Part shown: positions 26,472 through 35,796 of the stretch, one piece after another
How the letters are laid out: the number at the start of each line of letters is the position of its first letter
Position numbering within the stretch: position 1 is the stretch's first letter
Source: Caballeronia zhejiangensis
GTDB lineage: Bacteria; Pseudomonadota; Gammaproteobacteria; Burkholderiales; Burkholderiaceae
Length of the DNA stretch: 64,000 bases
Direction: 5' to 3'
Assembly: GCF_000698575.1 (NCBI RefSeq)
Contig: NZ_JFHD01000022.1
Location: 38,143 to 102,142, forward strand
Translations under genes and position numbers: made by a program
Notes under the pieces: generated by a model
Databases searched by the model: none
The model's input: the letters and a program-made list of their open reading frames with translations, nothing else
What the model was told of the DNA's origin: nothing

Positions 26472-27179
26472 ATGGCACGGCTTGCACGACTCTACGTTCC
26501 CGAACAGCCGCAGCATGTCATCCTGCGTGGTCTCGACCAGCAACCCGCCTTCGTCGACGACCAGGACTACGAGCTCTTCATCGACTGCTTGAGGACTGCT
26601 TCACGTGATCATCACCTCTCTATCCACGCCTATGCGCTGATGCCGCAGGCGGTACATCTGCTCGTCACGCCGCGCGACGAATCCAGTCTGCCCAAAGCGA
26701 TGCAAGCGGTGGGACGTCGTTACGTGGCGCACTTCAATCGCCGATACATGCGACGCGGCACGCTCTGGGAAGGCCGCTATCGCGCGACGGTCATCGAGGG
26801 CGAACGATACTTTCTGCTCGCCACGCGCGTCGTAGAAATGGCGCCCGTGCGCGCGCAACTGGTCGCGGCGCCGCAGGACTACAAATGGTCCAGCTTCCGT
26901 CATCACATCGGGCTCACGCTCGATAGCCTCATCACCGACCATCCGCTGTTCTGGTCGCTCGGCAATACGCCGTTCGAACGCCAGCACGCCTACAAGGAAC
27001 TGTGCGAGCAACCGCCCGATGAGCGCGAGGCCAACCGTCTCCTGCAAGCGACACTTAAAGGCTGGGTGCTCGGCAGCGATGCCTATCGGGAATGGGCGTC
27101 GCATGCTGCCAACCGCCGGGTGTCGCCGCTGCCGCGCGGACGTCCGCGCAAGATTCGCGAAACTCCACAGACTCAATAA
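26472..27179 (+). CDS. Y1/REP-associated transposase-like protein, catalytic residues lost
   Basis: This intact 235-residue protein of the Y1 (HUH) transposase superfamily is of the RAYT type, with the family start MARLARLYVPEQPQHVILRG and the LWEGRY motif. The HUH position, usually NHVHL, reads QAVHLL, so the first histidine is alanine. The segment usually RYVELNPVRAG reads RVVEMAPVRAQ, so the catalytic tyrosine is valine and the Asn is alanine. The frame is undamaged and a terminator follows. I infer a domesticated, non-transposing DNA- or RNA-binding protein. No flanking inverted repeats or target duplications were seen. Confidence 0.8.
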   Translation: MARLARLYVPEQPQHVILRGLDQQPAFVDDQDYELFIDCLRTASRDHHLSIHAYALMPQAVHLLVTPRDESSLPKAMQAVGRRYVAHFNRRYMRRGTLWEGRYRATVIEGERYFLLATRVVEMAPVRAQLVAAPQDYKWSSFRHHIGLTLDSLITDHPLFWSLGNTPFERQHAYKELCEQPPDEREANRLLQATLKGWVLGSDAYREWASHAANRRVSPLPRGRPRKIRETPQTQ

Positions 27180-27203
27180 CGGCCTTCACGGGCGTTCCTG
27201 AAG

Positions 27204-27254
27204 CAAAAAACGAAACGGCGTCTCGAATTTTCCGAGTCTCGCCGTTTCTTTTTG
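27204..27254 (+). terminator. Intrinsic terminator after the transposase-like gene
   Basis: AAACGGCG with TCTCG pairs imperfectly with CGAG and CGCCGTTT, followed by TCTTTTTG. It isolates the gene from the gltB promoter region. Confidence 0.7.
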
Positions 27255-27270
27255 ACTGTCAGCGATGCGG

Positions 27271-27286
27271 CCCCAATATGTTGGGG
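27271..27286. repeat. CCCCAA-TATG-TTGGGG dyad in the gltB upstream region
   Basis: A 6-bp perfect inverted repeat around four bases lies about 50 bp upstream of the probable gltB -35 box. It could be a regulator site. No T run follows. Confidence 0.45.
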
Positions 27287-27333
27287 CACATTTGCACCAT
27301 ATCGATAATCGGTGTCAGATCATCAAGTTTTAT

Positions 27334-27383
27334 TTGCCATCGCTTTGATTCGTCGCGTATATTTCGATTTCCGGCAATTGCCG
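27334..27383 (+). promoter_or_regulatory. Probable gltB promoter with operator-like palindrome
   Basis: TTGCCA (27334-27339) and TATATT (27358-27363) are 18 bp apart, a good sigma-70 arrangement. The perfect 12-bp palindrome CGGCAATTGCCG (27372-27383) covers the expected start point and resembles an operator. A further small hairpin GTCGC/GCGAC lies in the leader. The remaining bases of the 330-bp spacer (27180-27509) show no gene. Confidence 0.5.
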
Positions 27384-27509
27384 CGGTGCAGCGTGCCGCG
27401 CACGACCGTGCTTCGTGACACATCAAGTTGAAAGAAACCGTCGCAAGCGACAAGAAAATGGTTCAACGGCCGAGTCGATTCGGCCCCTCACAGTAGAGAC
27501 GGTGTCCCC

Positions 27510-30500
27510 ATGAACGATCATCAGCAGCCGGCAGCCGGTTCGCTTCCCGCCGCGCAGGGCATGTACGACCCTGCGAACGAACACGACGCGTGCGGCGTCG
27601 GTTTCGTCGCCCATATCAAGGGAAAAAAGAGCCACGAGATCATTCAGCAGGGTCTCAAGATTCTTGAGAATCTCGATCACCGCGGCGCGGTCGGCGCCGA
27701 TCCGCTGATGGGCGACGGCGCCGGCATCCTCATTCAGGTGCCGGACGGCTTCTATCGCGAAGAAATGGCCAAGCAAGGCGTGACCTTGCCGCCTGCTGGC
27801 GAATACGGCGTCGGCATGATCTTCCTGCCGAAGGAGCACGCATCGCGTCTCGCGTGCGAGCAGGAACTGGAGCGCACGGTCAAGGCCGAGGGCCAAGTCG
27901 TGCTCGGCTGGCGCGACGTGCCGGTCGATTCCACCATGCCGATTTCGCCGACCGTGAAGGCGAGCGAGCCGCTGATCCGCCAGATCTTCATCGGGCGCGG
28001 CAAGGACATCGTCGTGACGGACGCGCTCGAGCGCAAGCTGTACATCATCCGCAAGACGGCGAGCCATCGCATCCAGGCGTTGAAGCTCAAGCACGGCAAG
28101 GAATACTTCGTGCCGTCGATGTCGTCGCGCACGGTCGTCTACAAGGGTCTGCTGCTGGCCGGCCAGGTCGGCGTGTATTACCGCGATCTGCAGGACGAGC
28201 GCGTCGTGTCGGCGCTCGCGCTCGTGCACCAGCGCTTCTCGACGAACACGTTCCCCGCGTGGGAACTCGCGCACCCGTATCGCATGATCGCGCACAACGG
28301 TGAAATCAACACCGTGAAGGGCAACGTCAACTGGCTGAACGCGCGCACCGGCGCGATCGCGTCGTACGTGCTCGGCGACGATCTGCCGAAGCTCTGGCCG
28401 CTGATCTATCCGGGCCAGTCCGACACGGCTTCGTTCGACAACTGTCTCGAACTGCTCGTGATGGCCGGCTACCCGCTCGTCCACGCAATGATGATGATGA
28501 TCCCGGAAGCGTGGGAACAGCACACGCTGATGGACGACAACCGCCGCGCGTTCTACGAATACCACGCCGCGATGATGGAACCGTGGGACGGCCCCGCCGC
28601 CATCGCGTTCACGGACGGCCGCCAGATCGGCGCGACGTTGGACCGTAACGGCCTGCGTCCGGCGCGCTATCTCGTCACCGACGACGATCTCGTGATCCTC
28701 GCGTCGGAATCCGGCGTGCTGCCTATTCCCGAGTCGAAGATCGTCAAGAAGTGGCGTCTGCAGCCGGGCAAGATGTTCCTGATCGACATGGAGCAGGGCC
28801 GCATCATCGAGGACAAAGAGCTGAAGGACAACCTGTCCAACGCGAAGCCGTACAAGAGCTGGATCGACGCGGTTCGCATCAAACTCGACGAGATCGAGCC
28901 GAAGGCGGAAGACGTCGAAACGCAGCGCCGCGAAGCCGCCGCACTGCTGGACCGTCAGCAGGCGTTCGGCTACACGCAGGAAGACCTCAAGTTCCTGATG
29001 GCGCCGATGGCGCAATCGGGCGAAGAGGCCGTCGGCTCGATGGGCAACGACTCGCCGCTCGCGGTCATGTCCAACAAGAACAAGACGCTCTACAACTACT
29101 TCAAGCAGCTGTTCGCGCAGGTGACGAACCCGCCGATCGACCCGATCCGCGAAAACCTCGTCATGTCGCTCAACTCGTTCATCGGCCCGAAACCGAACCT
29201 GCTCGACACGACGAACATCAACCCGACGATGCGCCTCGAAGTGTCGCAGCCCGTGCTCGACTTCAAGGACATCGCGAAGATCCGCGCGATCGACAAGTAC
29301 ACCGGCGGCAAATTCAGCTCGTATGAGCTGAACATCTGCTATCCGGCGGCGTGGGGCAAGGAAGGCATCGAGGCGCGTATCGCGTCGCTGTGCGCGGAAG
29401 CCGTGGATGCCGTGCGCTCCGGCTACAACATCCTGATCGTGTCCGATCGCAAGATGGACCGCGACAACGTCGCGATCCCGGCGCTGCTCGCCACGTCCGC
29501 GATCCACTCGCATCTCGTCGCGCACGGTCTGCGCACGAGCACGGGTCTCGTCGTGGAAACGGGCTCGGCGCGCGAAACGCATCACTTCGCGCTGCTCGCG
29601 GGCTACGGCGCGGAAGCCGTTCACCCATACCTCGCGCTGGAAACGCTCGCCAACATGGCCGAAGGCCTGAAGGGCGATCTGTCGGCGGACAAGGTCATCT
29701 ACAACTTCACGAAGGCGGTCGGCAAGGGCCTGTTGAAGGTCATGTCGAAGATGGGCATTTCGACGTACATGTCCTACACCGGCGCGCAGATTTTCGAAGG
29801 CGTCGGCCTGTCGTCGGAACTCGTCGAGAAGTATTTCAAGGGCACGGCGACGAAGGTCGGCGGCATCGGCATCTTCGAAGTGGCGGAAGAAGCGATTCAT
29901 CTGCATCGCGAAGCGTTCGGCGACAACCCGGTCCTCGCGAACATGCTCGACGCGGGCGGTGAATATGCGTATCGCGTGCGCGGCGAAGAGCACATGTGGA
30001 CGCCGGATGCGATCGCCAAGCTGCAGCACTCGGCGCGCAGCAACTCGTATCAGACGTACAAGGAATACGCCCACATCATCAACGACCAGACGAAGCGTCA
30101 CATGACGTTCCGCGGTCTGTTCGAGTTCAAGGTGTCGCCGTCGAAGGCGATTCCGCTCGATGAAGTCGAATCGGCGAAGGAAATCGTCAAGCGCTTTGCG
30201 ACGGGCGCGATGTCGCTCGGCTCGATCAGCACGGAAGCGCACGCCACGCTCGCCGTCGCGATGAACCGCATCGGCGGCAAGTCGAACACGGGCGAAGGCG
30301 GCGAGGACGAAACGCGTTATCGCAACGAACTGCGCGGCATTCCGATAAAGAACGGCGACACGCTGCAATCGATCATCGGCAAGGAGGTCGTCACCGACAT
30401 CCCGCTGAAGGAAGGCGATTCGCTGCGCTCGAAGATCAAGCAGGTCGCGTCGGGACGTTTCGGCGTGACGGCGGAGTATCTGTCGTCGGCGGACCAGATC

Positions 30501-32213
30501 CAGATCAAGATGGCGCAGGGCGCGAAGCCGGGCGAAGGCGGTCAGCTGCCGGGCCACAAGGTGTCCGAATACATCGGCAAGCTGCGTTATTCGGTGCCGG
30601 GCGTCGGCCTCATTTCGCCGCCGCCGCACCACGACATCTATTCGATCGAAGACCTCGCGCAACTCATTCACGATTTGAAGAACGTGAATTCGTCGTCGAG
30701 CATTTCGGTGAAGCTGGTGTCGGAAGTCGGTGTCGGCACGGTGGCCGCGGGCGTTGCGAAGGCGAAGGCGGATCACGTTGTGATCGCGGGCCATGACGGT
30801 GGCACGGGCGCATCGCCGCTGTCGTCGCTCAAGCACGCTGGCACGCCGTGGGAACTCGGCCTCGCCGAAACGCAGCAGACGCTGGTGCTGAACCGTCTGC
30901 GCGGGCGCATTCGCGTGCAGGCCGACGGTCAGATGAAAACCGGCCGCGACGTCGTGATCGGCGCGCTGCTCGGCGCGGACGAATTCGGCTTCGCGACGGC
31001 GCCGCTCGTCGTCGAAGGCTGCATCATGATGCGCAAGTGCCATCTGAACACGTGCCCGGTCGGCGTCGCGACGCAGGACCCGGTGCTGCGCGCGAAGTTC
31101 TCGGGCCAGCCGGAACACGTCGTCAACTTCTTCTTCTTCGTTGCGGAAGAAGTGCGCGAAATCATGGCGCAGTTCGGTATCCGCAAGTTCGACGACCTGA
31201 TCGGCCGCGTCGATCTGCTCGACATGAAGAAGGGCATCGAGCACTGGAAGGCTAAGGGCCTCGACTTCTCGCGCATCTTCTATCAGGTGCCGGTGGGCGA
31301 AGACGTCGCGCGCAAGCACGTCGACGTGCAGGATCACGGTCTCGACAAGGCGCTCGATCACGTGCTGATCGAGAAGTCGAAGGCGGCGATCGAGAAGGGC
31401 GAGCATGTGTCGTTCATCCAGCCGGTGCGCAACGTGAATCGCACGGTCGGCGCGATGCTGTCCGGCCTCATCGCGAAGACGCACGGTCACGACGGCCTGC
31501 CCGACGACTCGATTCACATCCAGTTGAAGGGCACGGCGGGCCAGAGCTTTGGCGCGTTCCTCGCGAAGGGCGTGACGCTGGATCTCGTCGGCGACGGCAA
31601 CGACTACGTCGGCAAGGGCCTGTCGGGCGGGCGCATCATCATTCGCCCGACCAACGACTTCCGCGGCAAGTCCGAGGAAAACATCATCTGCGGCAACACG
31701 GTGATGTACGGCGCGATCGAAGGCGAATCGTATTTCCGCGGCGTCGCGGGCGAGCGCTTCTGCGTGCGCAACTCGGGTGCGACGGCGGTCGTCGAAGGCA
31801 CGGGCGATCACGGCTGCGAATACATGACGGGCGGCACGGTGGTCGTGCTCGGCGAGACGGGCCGCAACTTCGCGGCGGGCATGTCGGGCGGCATCGCGTT
31901 CGTGTACGACCCGGAAGGCGCGTTCGCCGGCAAGTGCAACAAGTCGATGGTCGCGCTCGATCCGGTGCTGCAGCAGGCCGAACAGGAGCGCACGGTGGAT
32001 CGCACGCTGTGGCACGCCGGCAAGACCGACGAAGCGCTGCTCAAGGGGCTGATCGAGCGTCACTTCCAGTTCACCGGCTCGCCGCGCGCGAAGTCGCTGC
32101 TGGAAAACTGGGATTCGGCTCGCCGTCAGTTCGTCAAGGTGTTCCCGACCGAGTACCGTCGCGCGCTCACCGAAATGGGCGCGAAGAAGGGCAAGGAAGC
32201 GGTCGCGGCTTAA
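27510..32213 (+). CDS. gltB: Glutamate synthase (NADPH), large subunit
   Basis: This 1567-residue enzyme makes glutamate from glutamine and 2-oxoglutarate in ammonium assimilation. The Ntn amidotransferase domain begins at C28 (HDACGVGF) after a short propeptide that is expected to be cleaved. The central and FMN-binding domains follow. The 3Fe-4S cysteines are C1171, C1177 and C1182 (CIMMRKCHLNTC). The C-terminal beta-helix repeats (GXXGXXXXG pattern, for example GGTVVVLGETGRNFAAGMSGG) are visible. gltD follows after 68 bases. Confidence 0.97.
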   Translation: MNDHQQPAAGSLPAAQGMYDPANEHDACGVGFVAHIKGKKSHEIIQQGLKILENLDHRGAVGADPLMGDGAGILIQVPDGFYREEMAKQGVTLPPAGEYGVGMIFLPKEHASRLACEQELERTVKAEGQVVLGWRDVPVDSTMPISPTVKASEPLIRQIFIGRGKDIVVTDALERKLYIIRKTASHRIQALKLKHGKEYFVPSMSSRTVVYKGLLLAGQVGVYYRDLQDERVVSALALVHQRFSTNTFPAWELAHPYRMIAHNGEINTVKGNVNWLNARTGAIASYVLGDDLPKLWPLIYPGQSDTASFDNCLELLVMAGYPLVHAMMMMIPEAWEQHTLMDDNRRAFYEYHAAMMEPWDGPAAIAFTDGRQIGATLDRNGLRPARYLVTDDDLVILASESGVLPIPESKIVKKWRLQPGKMFLIDMEQGRIIEDKELKDNLSNAKPYKSWIDAVRIKLDEIEPKAEDVETQRREAAALLDRQQAFGYTQEDLKFLMAPMAQSGEEAVGSMGNDSPLAVMSNKNKTLYNYFKQLFAQVTNPPIDPIRENLVMSLNSFIGPKPNLLDTTNINPTMRLEVSQPVLDFKDIAKIRAIDKYTGGKFSSYELNICYPAAWGKEGIEARIASLCAEAVDAVRSGYNILIVSDRKMDRDNVAIPALLATSAIHSHLVAHGLRTSTGLVVETGSARETHHFALLAGYGAEAVHPYLALETLANMAEGLKGDLSADKVIYNFTKAVGKGLLKVMSKMGISTYMSYTGAQIFEGVGLSSELVEKYFKGTATKVGGIGIFEVAEEAIHLHREAFGDNPVLANMLDAGGEYAYRVRGEEHMWTPDAIAKLQHSARSNSYQTYKEYAHIINDQTKRHMTFRGLFEFKVSPSKAIPLDEVESAKEIVKRFATGAMSLGSISTEAHATLAVAMNRIGGKSNTGEGGEDETRYRNELRGIPIKNGDTLQSIIGKEVVTDIPLKEGDSLRSKIKQVASGRFGVTAEYLSSADQIQIKMAQGAKPGEGGQLPGHKVSEYIGKLRYSVPGVGLISPPPHHDIYSIEDLAQLIHDLKNVNSSSSISVKLVSEVGVGTVAAGVAKAKADHVVIAGHDGGTGASPLSSLKHAGTPWELGLAETQQTLVLNRLRGRIRVQADGQMKTGRDVVIGALLGADEFGFATAPLVVEGCIMMRKCHLNTCPVGVATQDPVLRAKFSGQPEHVVNFFFFVAEEVREIMAQFGIRKFDDLIGRVDLLDMKKGIEHWKAKGLDFSRIFYQVPVGEDVARKHVDVQDHGLDKALDHVLIEKSKAAIEKGEHVSFIQPVRNVNRTVGAMLSGLIAKTHGHDGLPDDSIHIQLKGTAGQSFGAFLAKGVTLDLVGDGNDYVGKGLSGGRIIIRPTNDFRGKSEENIICGNTVMYGAIEGESYFRGVAGERFCVRNSGATAVVEGTGDHGCEYMTGGTVVVLGETGRNFAAGMSGGIAFVYDPEGAFAGKCNKSMVALDPVLQQAEQERTVDRTLWHAGKTDEALLKGLIERHFQFTGSPRAKSLLENWDSARRQFVKVFPTEYRRALTEMGAKKGKEAVAA

Positions 32214-32281
32214 GCCTCGTTCAATCAGACAGACGCGCGCTCCGGCAGCGCGCGCGATCCTCACCAAATACAGAGAAAGAA

Positions 32282-33748
32282 ATGGGCAAGGCAACCGGTT
32301 TTCTCGAGTTCGAACGCCGCCACGAGGCGTACGAAGCTCCGCTTACCCGCGTCAAGCATTACAAGGAATTCGTCGCCGCGCTGACCGATGAAGACGCGAA
32401 GGTTCAAGGCGCGCGCTGCATGGACTGCGGCATTCCGTTCTGCAACAACGGCTGCCCGGTCAACAACATCATTCCGGACTTCAACGATCTCGTGTTCCAG
32501 CAGGACTGGAAGAGCGCGATCAACGTGCTGCATTCGACCAACAACTTCCCGGAATTCACGGGCCGCATCTGCCCGGCGCCGTGCGAAGCGGCGTGCACAT
32601 TGGGCATCAACGACGATCCGGTCGGCATCAAGTCGATCGAGCACGCGATCATCGACAAGGCTTTCGCCGAAGGCTGGGTCGTGCCGCAACCGCCGAAGCA
32701 CAAGACGGGCAAGAAGGTCGCCGTCGTCGGTTCGGGGCCCGCGGGTCTCGCGGCCGCGCAGCAACTCGGACGCGCGGGCCATGAAGTCGTCGTGTTCGAG
32801 AAGAACGATCGCATCGGCGGTCTGCTGCGTTACGGCATCCCCGATTTCAAGCTGGAGAAGTGGCTGATCGATCGCCGCATGCGTCAGATGGAGGCGGAAG
32901 GCGTGTCGTTCCGCACGAACGTGTTCATCGGCAAGGATGCGCTGCCGGAATACATCGCGAATACGGCGAAGGAAACCATCACGCCCGACGAGCTGAAGGA
33001 ACAGTTCGACGCGGTCGTGATCGCGGGCGGCTCGGAAACGCCGCGCGATCTGCCGGTGCCGGGGCGCGAGCTGGAAGGCATCTACTACGCGATGGAATTC
33101 CTGCCGCAGCAGAACAAGGTCAACGCGGGCGACAAGCTGCCGGATCAACTGCTCGCGAAGGGCAAGCATGTCGTCGTGATCGGCGGCGGCGATACGGGTT
33201 CGGATTGTGTGGGCACGTCGAATCGTCATGGCGCGAAGAGCGTGACGCAGTTCGAACTGCTCGCGCAGCCGCCCGAGGAAGAGAACAAGCCGCTCGTGTG
33301 GCCGTACTGGCCGATCAAGCTGCGTACGTCGTCGTCGCATGAAGAAGGTTGCGAGCGCGACTGGTCGGTTGCGACGAAGCGCTTCGAAGGCAAGAACGGC
33401 AAGGTCGAGAAGCTGATCGCCGTGCGCGTCGAGTGGAAGGGCGGCAAGATGCAGGAAGTGCCGGGTTCCGAGTTCGAGATGAAGGCCGATCTCGTGCTGC
33501 TCGCGATGGGCTTCACGCAGCCGGTGTCGCCGGTGCTGGATGCGTTCGGCGTCGAGAAGGATGCGCGCGGCAACGTGCGCGCCGCGACCGAAGGCGACAA
33601 GGCGTATTACACGTCGGTCGATAAAGTCTTCACCGCCGGCGATATGCGTCGCGGGCAGTCGCTGGTCGTCTGGGCGATTCGCGAAGGACGTCAGTGCGCA
33701 CGATCGGTGGATGCGTATCTGATGGGATCGAGCGAGTTGCCGCGGTAA
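32282..33748 (+). CDS. gltD: Glutamate synthase (NADPH), small subunit
   Basis: This 488-residue FAD protein feeds NADPH electrons to GltB through low-potential [4Fe-4S] clusters. The N-terminal cysteine motifs CMDCGIPFCNNGCP and CPAPCEAAC are present. The FAD-binding GSGPAGLAAA and NADPH-binding GGGDTGSD motifs follow. Length and order are normal. Confidence 0.96.
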   Translation: MGKATGFLEFERRHEAYEAPLTRVKHYKEFVAALTDEDAKVQGARCMDCGIPFCNNGCPVNNIIPDFNDLVFQQDWKSAINVLHSTNNFPEFTGRICPAPCEAACTLGINDDPVGIKSIEHAIIDKAFAEGWVVPQPPKHKTGKKVAVVGSGPAGLAAAQQLGRAGHEVVVFEKNDRIGGLLRYGIPDFKLEKWLIDRRMRQMEAEGVSFRTNVFIGKDALPEYIANTAKETITPDELKEQFDAVVIAGGSETPRDLPVPGRELEGIYYAMEFLPQQNKVNAGDKLPDQLLAKGKHVVVIGGGDTGSDCVGTSNRHGAKSVTQFELLAQPPEEENKPLVWPYWPIKLRTSSSHEEGCERDWSVATKRFEGKNGKVEKLIAVRVEWKGGKMQEVPGSEFEMKADLVLLAMGFTQPVSPVLDAFGVEKDARGNVRAATEGDKAYYTSVDKVFTAGDMRRGQSLVVWAIREGRQCARSVDAYLMGSSELPR

Positions 33749-33770
33749 GCGTCGCTCGACGCTTCATGCA

Positions 33771-33803
33771 AAAAGGCCACGCGATTGCGTGGCCTTTTGC
33801 TTT
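33771..33803. terminator. Intrinsic terminator after gltD, probably bidirectional
   Basis: AAAAGGCCACGC (33771-33782) pairs with GCGTGGCCTTTT (33787-33798) over a 4-nt GATT loop, then GCTTTT. It lies between convergent gltD and the ABC transporter gene. Confidence 0.85.
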
Positions 33804-33817
33804 TGAGCGCGGACGGG

Positions 33818-35560
33818 TCAAACCTCCGCCATCGCCCTCTCGATCTCGATCTTGTAATCATGGAACATCGCGACCGACTCGCGATGCGCCACGCTCACAA
33901 TCGCCGCCTTCGGAAGCCGCTCGACCAGCATGTTGTAGATATGCAGCTCGTTCTCGGCGTCGAGCGCGCTCGTGGCTTCGTCGAGGAACACGAAGTCCGG
34001 CTTGTGCAACAGCACGCGCGCGGCAGCAAGCCGTTGCTGCTCGCCCGGCGACAGACTCCGCGCCCAATGCGCGCTTTCCTCCAGCCGATCCGCATACGCC
34101 TCGAGATTGCACAGACGCAGCGCGTCGCGCGACTCTTCATCGCTGAACGTTCCGCCCGCCGACGGATACGAAAGCGCCGCGCGCAACGTGCCGATCGGCA
34201 GATAACTCATCTGCGGGACGAACATCATCTTCGCGTCGACGGGCGCGTCGATCGTGCCGTCGCCGAACGGCCAAAGACCCGCGAGCGCGCGCATCAACGT
34301 GCTCTTGCCCGAGCCCGATGGACCGACGACCAGCCAGCGCGAACCCGGCTCGATCGACACGTTCGCCACGCGCGAAAGCGGCGTGCCGTTGGGCAGCGCG
34401 AGCATGAGCCCGTTCGTCGTGAGCGACGGCGTGCTCGTGTAGTGCAGGTTGATGCCGCCGCGCTCCGTCGCCGGCGACGTTTCTTCGCGGATATGCGTCG
34501 AGCGCATCACGCGCTTGAATTCGCGCAGACGATTCACGGTCGCGCGCCATTCGACCAACGTCGAATAACTGTTGATGAACCACGAAAACGAATCGCTGAC
34601 CGTGCCGAACGCCGATGAAATCTGCATCAGCACGCCAAACGAAAACGCGCCCGCGAAGTAGCGCGGCGCGGCGACCATGATCGGGAAAATGATCGCGATC
34701 TGCCCGTAGAACGACAGCACGAAGGTCATGCGCTTCGTGTACTTCATGATCATCCACCAGTTGTCGCGAATGCGCTGGAAGATGGTCTTTGCGTTCGCCG
34801 TTTCGGTCGCGATGCCGTCATAAAACGCAATCTGTTCGGCGTTCTCGCGCACGCGGATCAGGCCGAAACGGAAATCGGCCTCGACCTTCTGCTGCTGATA
34901 GTTGATCGACACGAGCGGATGCCCGACCTTCTGGATGATCAGCGAGCCGAGAATCGCGTAGAGCGCGGCGGCCCAGACCATGTAGCCCGGAATCGTGATC
35001 GGCGTGCCGCCGAGCGAGAAGGTCAGCGCGCCCGCGATGGTCCAGAGAATCGTGATGAAAGTGACGAGCGTGACGAGCGTCGAAAGCAGATCGAGCGAGA
35101 GCGAAAGCGTGGTGGTGGCGAAGGATTGCAGGTCGTCGGAAATACGCTGGTCGGGGTTGTCGGCGAGGCGGTCGCGCTCGATGCGGTAGAACGCCTTGTC
35201 ACCGAGCCATTGTTCCAGAAAGCGGTTGGTGAGCCATTGACGCCAGCGAAACGCGAGCATCTGCCGCAGATATCGCCCGTACACCGCGAGCAGGATGTAC
35301 GCGAACGCGAGGCCCGTGAAGATCAGCAGCAGATGCGGAAAGTCCTTGACGTTCTTGTTCTGCAGCGCGTTGTAGAAGTCGGCGTTCCAGCTGTTGAGCC
35401 GGACGTTGATCCACACAACGGTCATGTTGATCGCGATGATCGCGACGAGAAGGCCCCACGCGAAGCCGCGCTCCTCCGACACCCAGTAGGGCTTGATGAG
35501 GCTCCACGCCGAGACTTCGTCGGCCTTCTGCTGCGTGCTTTCGGTATGGGTGTTGGTCAT
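33818..35560 (-). CDS. ABC transporter with SbmA/BacA-like membrane domain fused to an ATPase (YddA/BclA type)
   Basis: This 580-residue protein has an N-terminal membrane domain of the SbmA/BacA fold (hydrophobic segments near residues 38-58, 80-97, 160-180 and 205-225; motif LTNRFLEQWL) and a C-terminal nucleotide-binding domain. The ATPase has Walker A VGPSGSGKST, signature LSPGEQQRL and Walker B FVFLDEATSALD. Relatives import peptides, bleomycin-like compounds or cobalamin. Which substrate applies here cannot be told. AGGAAG precedes the ATG. A PmrA-box-like repeat lies upstream. Confidence 0.9.
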   Translation of the reverse strand: MTNTHTESTQQKADEVSAWSLIKPYWVSEERGFAWGLLVAIIAINMTVVWINVRLNSWNADFYNALQNKNVKDFPHLLLIFTGLAFAYILLAVYGRYLRQMLAFRWRQWLTNRFLEQWLGDKAFYRIERDRLADNPDQRISDDLQSFATTTLSLSLDLLSTLVTLVTFITILWTIAGALTFSLGGTPITIPGYMVWAAALYAILGSLIIQKVGHPLVSINYQQQKVEADFRFGLIRVRENAEQIAFYDGIATETANAKTIFQRIRDNWWMIMKYTKRMTFVLSFYGQIAIIFPIMVAAPRYFAGAFSFGVLMQISSAFGTVSDSFSWFINSYSTLVEWRATVNRLREFKRVMRSTHIREETSPATERGGINLHYTSTPSLTTNGLMLALPNGTPLSRVANVSIEPGSRWLVVGPSGSGKSTLMRALAGLWPFGDGTIDAPVDAKMMFVPQMSYLPIGTLRAALSYPSAGGTFSDEESRDALRLCNLEAYADRLEESAHWARSLSPGEQQRLAAARVLLHKPDFVFLDEATSALDAENELHIYNMLVERLPKAAIVSVAHRESVAMFHDYKIEIERAMAEV

Positions 35561-35657
35561 GAGCTTCCTGCTGATGCGCCTCGTGGCGCCCGATTGTTAC
35601 GTCCGCGGCCGGGCCGCGCGCGGCGTTTTCCGGCTCCGCAGATTGTTCCGGGGTTCG

Positions 35658-35674
35658 CTTAACGCTCACTTAAT
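35658..35674. promoter_or_regulatory. Direct repeat resembling a PmrA (BasR) box
   Basis: CTTAAC-N5-CTTAAT is a direct repeat with 11-bp periodicity, matching the known YTTAAK-N5-YTTAAK pattern of PmrA with one mismatch. On the minus strand it lies 10-26 bp upstream of AACAAT (35648-35643), a possible -10 of the ABC transporter gene, that is, over its -35 region. Function is inferred from pattern and position only. Confidence 0.4.
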
Positions 35675-35756
35675 TTCGGGCGATCGTCCTGCGAACCATG
35701 TTCGCGGCATTGTGCCAGAGTGCCGCCGCGCACGATAAAAGGCGGGGAATCCCGGT

Positions 35757-35786
35757 TTGCAGCGCCTTCGCCTTTCATGTTTTAAT
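35757..35786 (+). promoter_or_regulatory. Probable promoter of the thi operon
   Basis: TTGCAG (35757-35762) and TTTAAT (35781-35786) are 18 bp apart. A start point near 35793 would fall just before the first base of the TPP aptamer, which supports the call. Confidence 0.55.
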
Positions 35787-35796
35787 GACCCTCGAC

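Noticed and set aside
26364..27255. Insertion-sequence boundaries around the transposase-like gene
   Set aside because: No terminal inverted repeats, REP palindromes or target duplications were seen; it is treated as a single resident gene.
27281..27296. GGGGCAC...TTGCA resembling a sigma-54 promoter upstream of gltB
   Set aside because: The distance between the GG and GC elements is three bases too short for sigma-54; a good sigma-70 promoter lies just downstream.
27423..32294. A 1623-codon open frame on the minus strand opposite gltB
   Set aside because: It is an Arg/His-rich mirror of the gltB codons with no recognisable domain; gltB on the plus strand is complete and certain.
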